From NCBI GenBank assembly GCA_000381565.1, contig KB906725.1:2589093-2653092 (forward strand): DNA of 64,000 bases. Reading direction: 5' to 3'. Each line of letters begins with the position of its first letter. Positions within the stretch are counted from its first letter, which is position 1. The position numbers and the translations under genes are program-made. Origin of the DNA: Oxalobacteraceae bacterium AB_14. GTDB lineage: Bacteria > Pseudomonadota > Gammaproteobacteria > Burkholderiales > Burkholderiaceae_D. A model generated the notes under the pieces. It did no database searches, was not told where the DNA came from, and saw only the letters and a list, made by a program, of their open reading frames with translations. Positions 53,810 to 61,634 of the stretch are shown here, piece after piece.

Positions 53810-55123
53810 TCAATCCTCCTTCGCGGCCAGCACGCCGACGGTGCGCTGCGATTTTTTCAGGTATTTGGCGGCGACGGCCTGGATATCGGCGGTCGTCAGT
53901 TTTTCGTAGGCGGCCGGGGCGTCGAACATTTTCTTGTAGTCGCCCATGAACACCTCGTAGTTGCCCAGCTGCTGGGCCTTGCCGTTGATGGTTTCCTGTT
54001 CGCGGTACAGGTTGAGCAGCTTCTGGTTCTTGACCTTTTGCAGCTCGTCGGCCGTCACGCCGTTCTTCACGACGTTGTCGACTTCGGCCAGCAGGGCTTT
54101 TTCCAGCTGCGCCGGTTCGGTCTTGGCGGTGGCCACGGCCGACAGATAGAGCAGGCCGGGATCGAAGCCGTCCATGCTGCTGGCGCTGACCTGGGTGGCC
54201 AGCTGCTGCTCGACCAGCGTCTGGTACAGGCGCGAGGTCTTGCCGTCGCCCAGTATGCTTTGCAGCACTTCCAGTGCGTAGTAGTCGGCGCTGTTGGCGG
54301 CCGGGACCTTGTAGGCCACCACCAGGTTGGCCGAGGTGGCCGATTCCTTGGCGACGAACAGGCGGCGTTCGCCCTTCTGTTCGGGCTCCACGGTGCGCAC
54401 CGCCGGCGGCAACGCGCGCTTGGGGATGCCGCCGAAGTATTTGGTGGCCAGCTTCCTGACGTCGTCGGTCTTGACGTCGCCGACGATCACCGACACCGCG
54501 TTGTTGGGCGCGTAATAGGTGGTGAAGTAGCGCTGCAGGTCGTCCTGGGTCCAGGCCTTGATGTCGGATTCATGGCCGATCACCGGCCACGAGTACGGGT
54601 GGGCCTGGAAGGCGACGCCGTTGATTTCCTCGCGCAGCGCGCGGATGTTGGAGTTCTCCAGGCCGGTGCTGCGCTCGGACAGCACCACGCCGCGCTCGCT
54701 GGCCACCATCTTCGGGTCGATGGACAGGTGGGCGATGCGGTCGCTTTCCAATGTGAAGATGGTCTCCAGCGACGAGGCCGGGAACCAGTCCTGGTACACG
54801 GTCAGGTCGTTGCTGGTGTAGGCGTTGTTGGAGCCGCCCTTGGCTTCCATGGTGCGGTCGAACATTTTCGGGCCGAAGTTTTTCGAGCCGTTGAACATCA
54901 TGTGTTCGAAGAAGTGCGACAGGCCGGTGATGCCGGGCGCCTCGTTGCGCGAACCGACCTTCCAGAACGTGTACATATTGGCGTTGGGGATGGTGTGCGA
55001 TTCCAGCACGATGAACTTCATGCCGTTGGCCAAGGTGAAGGTGTGCACCTCGTCGGCCGTAACGGCCTGGGCGGTGGCGGCCGCGCCGAGCATGATGCCG
55101 GCGGCCAGGACTTTCCATTTCAT
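53810..55123 (-). CDS. M16-family zinc metallopeptidase, catalytic subunit
   Basis: The 437-residue exported protein has a signal peptide (KVLAAGIMLGAAATAQA). The inverted zinc motif is intact: His70-x-x-Glu73-His74 in GLSHFFEHMMFNG, with a later Glu in the ERGVVLSERSTGLENS region. RYFTTYYAPNNAVSVIVGDV is the conserved second-half strand. It should degrade peptides in the periplasm together with the downstream inactive subunit. The start at 55123 has GAGGAGC upstream; an 11-codon longer reading lacks a signal start. Confidence 0.92.
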   Translation of the reverse strand: MKWKVLAAGIMLGAAATAQAVTADEVHTFTLANGMKFIVLESHTIPNANMYTFWKVGSRNEAPGITGLSHFFEHMMFNGSKNFGPKMFDRTMEAKGGSNNAYTSNDLTVYQDWFPASSLETIFTLESDRIAHLSIDPKMVASERGVVLSERSTGLENSNIRALREEINGVAFQAHPYSWPVIGHESDIKAWTQDDLQRYFTTYYAPNNAVSVIVGDVKTDDVRKLATKYFGGIPKRALPPAVRTVEPEQKGERRLFVAKESATSANLVVAYKVPAANSADYYALEVLQSILGDGKTSRLYQTLVEQQLATQVSASSMDGFDPGLLYLSAVATAKTEPAQLEKALLAEVDNVVKNGVTADELQKVKNQKLLNLYREQETINGKAQQLGNYEVFMGDYKKMFDAPAAYEKLTTADIQAVAAKYLKKSQRTVGVLAAKED

Positions 55124-55240
55124 CAGAGCTCCTCGTATTCGTGAAGCGCAAAGCATACGATAAATGTAGTTGTTTCTGATAACTATTTGCGAAGGACAAG
55201 CTTAGCGGATAGCATGGAGAAAACAACTAGGGAGTATGCA

Positions 55241-55720
55241 ATGGAAAAACCGATGAGCTGGACCGCCCACGAACTGAGCATGACCGTCCTGATGACCCCG
55301 GACATGGCCAATTTCTCCGGCAACGTCCACGGCGGCACCATCCTCAAGTACCTCGACAGCGTGGCCTACGCCTGCGCCAGCCGCTATTCGGGCAGCTATG
55401 TGGTGACCTTGTCGGTGGACCAGGTGATGTTCCTGCAGCCGATCCACGTGGGCGAACTGGTGACCTTCCTGGCGTCGATCAACTACACCGGCCGCACCTC
55501 GATGGAGGTCGGCATCCGCGTGGTGACGGAAAACATTCAACAGCGTCTGGTGCGCCACGCCAATAGCTGCTACTTTACGATGGTGGCGGTCGATGCAAGC
55601 CGCAAACCGGTCGAGGTGCCGACGCTGACGCCGGAAACCGAAGAGCAGAAACAGCGCTGGGACCAGGCCCTGCTGCGCAAGCAGGCCCGTCAAATGGTGC
55701 ATGGAGCCCGCAAGGCCTGA
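55241..55720 (+). CDS. Acyl-CoA thioesterase (hotdog fold, YciA/Acot-like)
   Basis: The 159-residue cytosolic enzyme hydrolyses acyl-CoA. The hotdog signature is NFSGNVHGGTILKYLDSVAYACASR with the catalytic Asp, followed by VTLSVDQVMFLQPIHVGELV and GRTSMEVGIRVVTEN. AGGGAG lies 7 bases before ATG 55241; an in-frame ATG at 55214 is an alternative. A small KTSC gene follows 9 bp downstream, so they may share a transcript. Confidence 0.9.
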   Translation: MEKPMSWTAHELSMTVLMTPDMANFSGNVHGGTILKYLDSVAYACASRYSGSYVVTLSVDQVMFLQPIHVGELVTFLASINYTGRTSMEVGIRVVTENIQQRLVRHANSCYFTMVAVDASRKPVEVPTLTPETEEQKQRWDQALLRKQARQMVHGARKA

Positions 55721-55729
55721 GGAGGCTGT

Positions 55730-56008
55730 ATGGAAATGAAACGCATCAATGCCGGCAAGCTGCGCGCCATCGGGTACGATGCGCGCGATCGCATGCTGCG
55801 GGTGGAGTTCGACGACGGCCGCGCCATCGAGTATTCGGGCGTGGGCAACGAGGTGTGGCGCAAGTTGTCGACCTCGGCCGCCGCCTGGAGCTATTATCGC
55901 GATCATATCGAGGATGAATTCACCGGCCGTCGCGACGTGGTGCGCAAGCCCACCAGCCGTGCCGACCTGGAAGACCTGTTCAAGCCGCCCGGCGGCGACG
56001 CCACTTAA
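55730..56008 (+). CDS. KTSC-domain protein
   Basis: The 92-residue protein fits the KTSC domain, a small domain linked to RNA metabolism or lysyl-tRNA synthetase fusions: GKLRAIGYDARDRMLRVEFD, DGRAIEYSGVGNEVWRKLST and YYRDHIEDEF. GAGGAGGC precedes the ATG. It lies between the thioesterase and SET genes, with gaps of 9 and 14 bp, which suggests a single operon. Confidence 0.85.
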   Translation: MEMKRINAGKLRAIGYDARDRMLRVEFDDGRAIEYSGVGNEVWRKLSTSAAAWSYYRDHIEDEFTGRRDVVRKPTSRADLEDLFKPPGGDAT

Positions 56009-56022
56009 CCTGCACCGTACCT

Positions 56023-56553
56023 ATGCTCACTGAAAACGTCCTGGAAAGTCCTGCGGAATTGTCCGGCCAACTGGCCTATGTGGTCAGGATCTCGCCGGTG
56101 CATGGCCGGGGCGTGTTCGCCAACCGCGACATCGCGGTCAGCGAATGCGTGATCGAATACACTGGCCGTGAGATCCCGTGGTCGATGGCGCTGGAGCGCG
56201 CGGCCGGGCAGGACATGCCGCACAACCACACCTTCTTCTTCAGCCTGGCCAACGGCAACGTCATCGACGGCGGCGACCAGGGCAACGAGGCGCGCTACAT
56301 CAACCACTCGTGCGAGCCGAACTGCCAAGCCATCGAGGACGAGGGCCGCATCTACATTTATGCGCTGCACGACATCAAGCGCGGGGAGGAGCTCAGCTAT
56401 TCCTATCCGCTGATCTACGACGGCCGCCACACGCCGGCCATCAAGCGCTCCTTCGCCTGCCGCTGCGGCGCGCCGGGCTGCAGCGGCACCATGCTGGCGC
56501 CCAAGAAGCGGCGCCGCAAGCAGAAGGGCCCGGAGCAGGCATCGCATGATTGA
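56023..56553 (+). CDS. Bacterial SET-domain lysine methyltransferase
   Basis: The 176-residue protein has a full SET domain: SPVHGRGVFANRDIAVSECV, the SAM-binding RYINHSCEPNCQAI (91-103), and ELSYSYPLIYDG with the catalytic tyrosine. A post-SET zinc cluster, CRCGAPGCSG (Cys146, 148, 153), pairs with Cys101. The lysine-rich tail (PKKRRRKQKG) suggests binding to nucleic acid or a nucleoid protein. The target is unknown. It overlaps the MgtC-like gene by 8 bp. Confidence 0.9.
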   Translation: MLTENVLESPAELSGQLAYVVRISPVHGRGVFANRDIAVSECVIEYTGREIPWSMALERAAGQDMPHNHTFFFSLANGNVIDGGDQGNEARYINHSCEPNCQAIEDEGRIYIYALHDIKRGEELSYSYPLIYDGRHTPAIKRSFACRCGAPGCSGTMLAPKKRRRKQKGPEQASHD

Positions 56554-57034
56554 TTATTGGAGCGTGGCGGGCCGGCTGGTGATTGCGATGCTGTTCGGTT
56601 GCGTCATCGGTCTTGAGCGCAACCTGCGCGGCAAGCCCACCGGCATGAAAACCCTGGGCCTGGTGGCCTTGGGCGCGGCGCTGGTCACCACGGCCAGCAT
56701 GGAATTCGTCCCGATGTCCGGAGCGTTCAGCCGCGATGCGCTGAGCCGGACCATCCAGGGCGTCATCACCGGCATCGGCTTCCTGGGCGCCGGCGTGATC
56801 GTGTTCCATCATGAAACCTCGAAGATCAAGGGCTTGACCACGGCGGCGTCGATCTGGGTGACGGCCGGCATCGGCATCATCTGCGGCATGGGCGCGTGGC
56901 AAGTCGCCGGCATCGGCCTGATCCTGGTGCTGCTGCTGTTTTTCGTTGGCCAGCCGCTGGAGCGCATGCTGCACCGCCGTTGGCTGGGCATGAGCGAGAG
57001 GGAACGGGCCGAAATCGACCTGCATGAAGAATAG
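56546..57034 (+). CDS. MgtC/SapB-family membrane protein
   Basis: The 162-residue protein has four or five membrane helices and the family motif LIGLERNLRGKPTGMKTLGLVAL-like start (CVIGLERNLRGKPTGMKT), GVITGIGFLGAGVIV and GLTTAASIWVTAGIGIICG. Members modulate F-ATPase or magnesium/phosphate homeostasis; this short form lacks the C-terminal ACT-like domain of virulence-linked MgtC. It overlaps the SET gene's end by 8 bp. Confidence 0.92.
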   Translation: MIDYWSVAGRLVIAMLFGCVIGLERNLRGKPTGMKTLGLVALGAALVTTASMEFVPMSGAFSRDALSRTIQGVITGIGFLGAGVIVFHHETSKIKGLTTAASIWVTAGIGIICGMGAWQVAGIGLILVLLLFFVGQPLERMLHRRWLGMSERERAEIDLHEE

Positions 57035-57187
57035 GCGTGCCACCGCCTTTAAATCGGACGCAAAGCAGTTGTTGATTGCTGTAAGTCAAGAGGGGAATCC
57101 ACGACAGTGACATGATCGCCTACCTGTGCGGCACATCTGTGGTGGCAGTCGCGAAGGACAGACTGCTGCCTTGGCGGGGGAGCGATT

Positions 57188-59986
57188 GTGGAAAGCGATA
57201 ATGATTTCTTCAGCTTCATGGGCCTGGCCAAGGAACTGGTGGCCAGCAACCGGCCGTTGCGGCTGCGGCTGGACCTGCCGGGCGGCGTCAACGACGACAT
57301 GCTGCTGCCGCAGCGGGTGTTCGGCTCGGAGAGCTTGTGCGGCGGCATCGAGTATCGCGTGCTGTGCGTGTCGTCCGACGCCTATCTGCCGCTCAAGCAA
57401 ATGATCGCCGTGCCGGCCGCGCTGGAGTTCGTCACCGATGTGGGCGACTTGCGCAGCGTCTGCGGCATCGTCACCGAGGCCAGCTCGGGCGACAGCGACG
57501 GCGGCCTGGCCAGCTACCAGCTGGTGCTGCGCGACGCGCTGTCGATACTGGAGAAGCGCACCAACACGCGCGTGTTCCGCCACATGGACGAGGTGGAGAT
57601 CGTGCAGCGCATCCTGAACGAGTGGCGGCAGAAGAACGCCACGCTCGGCGTCTGCTTCAAGCACGAGGTGGACGAATGCTTCCACCAGCGCGAATATCCG
57701 CAGCGCGAGTTCACCATGCAGCACAACGAATCGGACGCGGCCTTCATCCGGCGCCTGCTGAAGCGGCGCGGCATCGGCTGGTTCGTGCGCGCGGAGGGCG
57801 GCGAATACCCGGTGCATACGCTGGTGCTGTTCAACAACGCCGACAGCCTGCGCCAGAACGCCGCCGGCACCATCCGCTATCACCGCGACGCCGCGACCGA
57901 GCAGCGCGACACGATCACATCCTGGAGCGCGGTGCGCAGCCTGCAACCGGGCACGGTGACGCGGCACAGCTGGGACTATCGCAACGCGCAAGGCCGCGAC
58001 TTCATGATGATGGACGCCCGCAGCGGCGTGAACCAGGGCGTGAACGGCAACGAGCTGGCCGCGAGCCTGGACGACTATCAAATCCTGGCGCCGCATGCGG
58101 GGGATGACAACGAGGACCTGTGCCGCCTGGGCAAGCTGCGCATGCAGCGGCACGATTACGAAACGAAATGCTTCCACGGCGAAGGCAGCGTGCGCGATCT
58201 GTGCGCGGGGGAGTACTTCACGCTGGCCGAACATCCGGAGGTGGATGGGCATCCGGCCGCGGAGCGGGATTTTGTGGTCACGGCCTTGCAGGTGAATGCG
58301 CAGAACAACCTGCCCAAGGCGCTGGCGGCGCGCGTGGAGCGTTTGTTCGCCCGCAGCCGCTGGATGCAGGGTGCGCAGGAGTTGCCGATGCAGAGAGATG
58401 TGGCGGACAAGGTGGCGTCGGGGCCGCTGCGCATGCATATCCAGTTCACGGCGGTGCGGCGTGGGGTGATCATCGTGCCGGCTTACGATCCGCGCACGGA
58501 TCTGCCGCAGGCGCTGATGCAGAGCGCCATCGTTGTCGGGCCGAAGGGGGAGGAGGTGCATTGCGACCAGATGGGCAGGGTGAAGATTCGTTTTCCTGGC
58601 ACGCGTGCAGTGGATCACGAGCAGGCCGCCGGCACCGGCGCATCCGATTCCGACAGGGATTCGGCTTGGGTGCGCGTGGCTTCGAACTGGGCAGGCAACG
58701 GACCAGGCAGCCTTGAGCAATGCGGCACCATCGGCCTGCCACGCGTCGGCACTGAAGTGCTGGTCAACTTCCTCGGAGGTGACCCGGACAAGCCGGTGAT
58801 CGTCGGCCAGCTCTACAACCAGCAAGCGCAGCCGCCAGCCCTCAGCGACGCCGGCCAGCTGCCCGGTAACCGTTACCTCTCCGGTATCAAAAGTCGCGAA
58901 ATCAAAGGCACGCGCGGCAATCAGCTGCGCTTGGATGACACCCAAGGCGAGATCAGCGCACAACTGGCTAGTGACCACGGAAATTCTGAGCTTAATCTCG
59001 GTTTTCTGACTGATTCAAGAAGTGAAGGCAACGGTAAGTCGCGCGGCGAAGGCGTTGAACTGAAGAGTGACGATCAGATTGCGTTGCGTGCTGCGAAAGG
59101 CATGCTGCTCTCCGCTTGGCAGCGGACTGGAGGGGCGGATAAACAAATGGCCCGCAGCCAATTCCTTGCATTAATGGCGGACTGTGCCGATCTGGTGAAG
59201 TCCATGGGCGACTTTGCGGCCCAGCATCAAGGGAAGGCTCTTGAAACAAAGGAGCTGGAGCAATTGCGCGACGCCTTTACTTCTTGGGAAAGTGGAAGCA
59301 ACACAGAGCCACGTGGTTCCGATGGCGGCAAGCCCGTGATAGCCATTACTTCGCCTAGCGGTATCAGTTACGCCACCGCTAAGGCGATAGTCAGCTATGC
59401 GGGGACCAGTCTGGATACGGTTGCACAGCAAAATTTGCAGATGAGCGCTGGCCAGCGCGCCACCCTCAATGCTGGCAAAGGGATTTCTCTGTTCGCTCAC
59501 GGCGACGGCATCAATATGATCGCGCACAGCGGAAAGTTGCTGATGCAAAGCCAGCACGGTGAGACTGAACTCAACGCCGCTAAGGACGTGAAGTTCACCG
59601 CGACCGAAGGAAAAATAATTGGCGTAGCGAAGGAAATAGTTCTGATTGCCGAGGATGGATCTTTCATCAAAATTGGTGGTGGAATCACGATCGGAACGAG
59701 CGGAACTATCACCCATCACGGCTCAAGTTTTCCGTTCAAAGGTGGATCGACAATGACGGCGGCTTTACCGACGTTTGATAGCGGCGACGCCGACCTTAAA
59801 TTCCAAGCTCGCTACTACGCGGACATGAATGGCGGCATACCCGCTCCAGGTCTCGACATCGTAACCAAGGTCAGTGATGGTAGCGATTTGGATGAGCGTA
59901 GCGATGCGAGCGGTAAGACTAAGCTGATCGAACGCCAGGGCATGCATATCGCGTCTGCACAAGTACTTAAGAACAAGGAGGGGTGA
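57188..59986 (+). CDS. vgrG: Type VI secretion spike protein VgrG (TssI) with C-terminal effector-docking extension
   Basis: The 932-residue protein trimerises as the T6SS spike. The gp27-like part (LRLRLDLPGGVNDDMLLPQR, FTMQHNESDAAFIRRLLKRR) spans to about 400. The gp5 OB-fold (DQMGRVKIRFPG, GTEVLVNFLGGDPDKPVIVG) follows, then a DUF2345 beta-blade (GISLFAHGDGINMIAHSGKL). The last ~75 residues (LKFQARYYADMNGGIPAPGL, ERSDASGKTKLIERQG) look like a transthyretin-like docking domain. The GTG start has GGGGGAG 6 bases upstream. GC content falls visibly after about 58.9 kb. The downstream effector fragment starts 5 bp after its stop. Confidence 0.93.
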   Translation: MESDNDFFSFMGLAKELVASNRPLRLRLDLPGGVNDDMLLPQRVFGSESLCGGIEYRVLCVSSDAYLPLKQMIAVPAALEFVTDVGDLRSVCGIVTEASSGDSDGGLASYQLVLRDALSILEKRTNTRVFRHMDEVEIVQRILNEWRQKNATLGVCFKHEVDECFHQREYPQREFTMQHNESDAAFIRRLLKRRGIGWFVRAEGGEYPVHTLVLFNNADSLRQNAAGTIRYHRDAATEQRDTITSWSAVRSLQPGTVTRHSWDYRNAQGRDFMMMDARSGVNQGVNGNELAASLDDYQILAPHAGDDNEDLCRLGKLRMQRHDYETKCFHGEGSVRDLCAGEYFTLAEHPEVDGHPAAERDFVVTALQVNAQNNLPKALAARVERLFARSRWMQGAQELPMQRDVADKVASGPLRMHIQFTAVRRGVIIVPAYDPRTDLPQALMQSAIVVGPKGEEVHCDQMGRVKIRFPGTRAVDHEQAAGTGASDSDRDSAWVRVASNWAGNGPGSLEQCGTIGLPRVGTEVLVNFLGGDPDKPVIVGQLYNQQAQPPALSDAGQLPGNRYLSGIKSREIKGTRGNQLRLDDTQGEISAQLASDHGNSELNLGFLTDSRSEGNGKSRGEGVELKSDDQIALRAAKGMLLSAWQRTGGADKQMARSQFLALMADCADLVKSMGDFAAQHQGKALETKELEQLRDAFTSWESGSNTEPRGSDGGKPVIAITSPSGISYATAKAIVSYAGTSLDTVAQQNLQMSAGQRATLNAGKGISLFAHGDGINMIAHSGKLLMQSQHGETELNAAKDVKFTATEGKIIGVAKEIVLIAEDGSFIKIGGGITIGTSGTITHHGSSFPFKGGSTMTAALPTFDSGDADLKFQARYYADMNGGIPAPGLDIVTKVSDGSDLDERSDASGKTKLIERQGMHIASAQVLKNKEG

Positions 59987-59991
59987 TTGCT

Positions 59992-60343
59992 ATGACGACG
60001 AAACAGCACGGCATCTATAAAAAGACGGAGTTCAAGATCGGTGCTGCGAGCGGGGTCACTCTGTCGAGTCGCTGCTCCGATAAGATCATCCCGGTGCGGC
60101 ACAATGTCCCCTGCAACATTATCGTTATCCACGGCGTTAATGATGTTGGCACCGCTTACGCGGCAGTCGAACGCGGCTTGTGCGAAGGACTCAGCGCGCG
60201 CCTGGCGGGTGACTTGCGTGCTGCGGACTACACGCTACCGACAGCAGCCGGTAATAAGAAGCTGGAAGATGATCCCGACGCCGTCTATTACAAACGTACG
60301 ATTACTGATAATACGCTAAGCCCTGTCATACCTTTTTACTGGG
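59992..60343 (+). pseudogene. tle3: 5' fragment of a Tle3-like T6SS phospholipase effector gene, cut by a transposon
   Basis: AAGGAGG lies 11 bases before ATG 59992. The visible part reads like the N-terminus of Tle3-type alpha/beta-hydrolase effectors: IIPVRHNVPCNIIVIHGVND, VERGLCEGLSARLAGDL, KLEDDPDAVYYKRTITDN and SPVIPFYW. At FYW the frame enters a transposon and stops seven codons later. The continuation GFRENPSNVKTDRAEKRG appears in frame at 63801, after the transposon. Its position right after vgrG fits a VgrG-delivered lipase toxin. The lipase catalytic serine is not in this fragment. Confidence 0.85.
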
Positions 60344-60349
60344 TGTTAC

Positions 60350-60643
60350 GCACCGCAGTATTTTAGGAGCCTCGGTTCACCCTATTCCAGGGCGGGAAAC
60401 CGGGAACGTCCCACTCTTGCGTAGGTAGAGCGTTGCCGCCGTTGAGCGTGGGTTGGCCGAGGTATGGAGCCGGTCGGCATTGTTGCCGGTGGCCGGTCGC
60501 TCTGGCGGAGCGTCGGGCAGGCGCGGGACGCGCCATGAACGGGCGAGCTCGCCTTCGCTCGGATCAATTCGCCCCCGCCGATGGATCGAACGCCGACAGG
60601 CAGGGCCTGCAGAAGCAAGACCAAGCCTGCTGGCGTTCTTGGG
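60350..60643. other. Left-end non-coding region of the transposon
   Basis: These ~290 bases between the element's left end and its last gene contain the inner TTCCAGGGCG copy (60385-60394). Several open frames cross it, but none has a ribosome site or recognisable product. It probably holds transposase binding sites only. Confidence 0.5.
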
Positions 60644-60841
60644 TCAGAATGGTTCGTTTGGGTATTTCCAGGGCTGCTCTGGGTCGTAAAGGCCGCGCGG
60701 CGCCGCCTCCTCGTGCCGCCTGATCTGAACCGCATATTGCATTTCGCAATCGCGTGTGAGTTTGCGCAGGAACTGGACCAGCGTAGCTGCCCCTTCGTCA
60801 CTCAAGTCACGCGGGATCCTGCGGTGCTGGTTCGGTTTCAT
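60644..60841 (-). CDS. 65-residue transposon-encoded protein
   Basis: The small charged protein starts MKPNQHRRIPRDLSDEGAAT and ends YDPEQPWKYPNEPF. Its ATG overlaps the stop of the ATPase gene (ATGA), so it is the last coupled gene of the transposon operon. It could be an accessory or target-choice factor; no family is recognised and no DNA-binding motif is certain. Confidence 0.65.
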   Translation of the reverse strand: MKPNQHRRIPRDLSDEGAATLVQFLRKLTRDCEMQYAVQIRRHEEAAPRGLYDPEQPWKYPNEPF

Positions 60842-61632
60842 CTGAGCTCCTCAATGGCTTGTTGCAGCAGGTCGTCCGGCAGATGATTCAATCCTTTGGG
60901 CACCGCCAGCCGCATGGCGGTGTGCAAGATCCGCCCGGCGATGCGCGGCAAGCCCTTCGATGCCTGACGCAACACTTCCATGCCGGAATCGGCCAACAGG
61001 GTATGCTGGCAGCCCGAGGCCTTGAGGGCATGGCCGATCAACAATGCGAAGCGCTCGCGCTCGACGACGGGCTTCAGTTGCACCCGCGCGGCGATGCGCC
61101 CGTGCAAGGCCGCATAGGGCGCGCGTTCGAGCGTTTGCGCCAGGCCGGGATGGCCCACCAGCCATACGGTGATCAGATCGCGCGCGTCGAACGCGAAGTT
61201 CAGGAACGCGGGCAGGTCGCGGAAGAACTCGACCGGCAGGTTCTGCGCCTCGTCGATGATCCACACCGGCAGCAACTGCTTGCCGTCGACCATCTCGGCG
61301 ATGCGTTGCTTGATGTCACGCCACAGCTGCGCGCGCCGGTAGGATGGCTCGATGCCCAGCGCGCCGGCCAGGCTGCGGTACAGGTCGAGCCGTCCGAAGT
61401 CGGTCTCGGGCTGGTAGACGACCTGGTAGCGGTGCGGGTTGAGGGTGTCGCTCAGGCTGCGCAGCGCCGCCGTCTTGCCTACCCCGGGTTCGCCGGTGAT
61501 GAGCCCGACACCGGGCGCCTGCAGCAGCCAGTTGAAGCGTTCGGACAGTTGCGCCAGCGCACCATCGTCCCACAGGTCCTTGCCTTCCTTACCCAGCGGC
61601 GGGTGGCGCAGTCCGAAGTGTTGGAGGTACAT
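60838..61632 (-). CDS. Transposon AAA+ ATPase (TniB/ExeA-like)
   Basis: The 264-residue protein has Walker A GEPGVGKTAALRSL, Walker B LPVWIIDEAQNLPVEFF and a sensor-like ITVWLVGHPGLAQTLERA, matching ExeA/TniB/MuB-type ATPases that select target DNA and activate the partner transposase. ATG 61632 has AGGGGG 8 bases upstream; a TTG two codons earlier, overlapping the transposase stop, is also possible. The C-terminus is helical with a possible HTH (GMEVLRQASKGLPRIAGRIL). Confidence 0.9.
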   Translation of the reverse strand: MYLQHFGLRHPPLGKEGKDLWDDGALAQLSERFNWLLQAPGVGLITGEPGVGKTAALRSLSDTLNPHRYQVVYQPETDFGRLDLYRSLAGALGIEPSYRRAQLWRDIKQRIAEMVDGKQLLPVWIIDEAQNLPVEFFRDLPAFLNFAFDARDLITVWLVGHPGLAQTLERAPYAALHGRIAARVQLKPVVERERFALLIGHALKASGCQHTLLADSGMEVLRQASKGLPRIAGRILHTAMRLAVPKGLNHLPDDLLQQAIEELR

Positions 61633-61634
61633 GC

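Noticed and set aside
60433..60886. Several plus-strand frames at the transposon's left end
   Set aside because: No ribosome site, no motif, mutually overlapping in different frames; the minus-strand 65-residue gene is coupled to the ATPase and is preferred.
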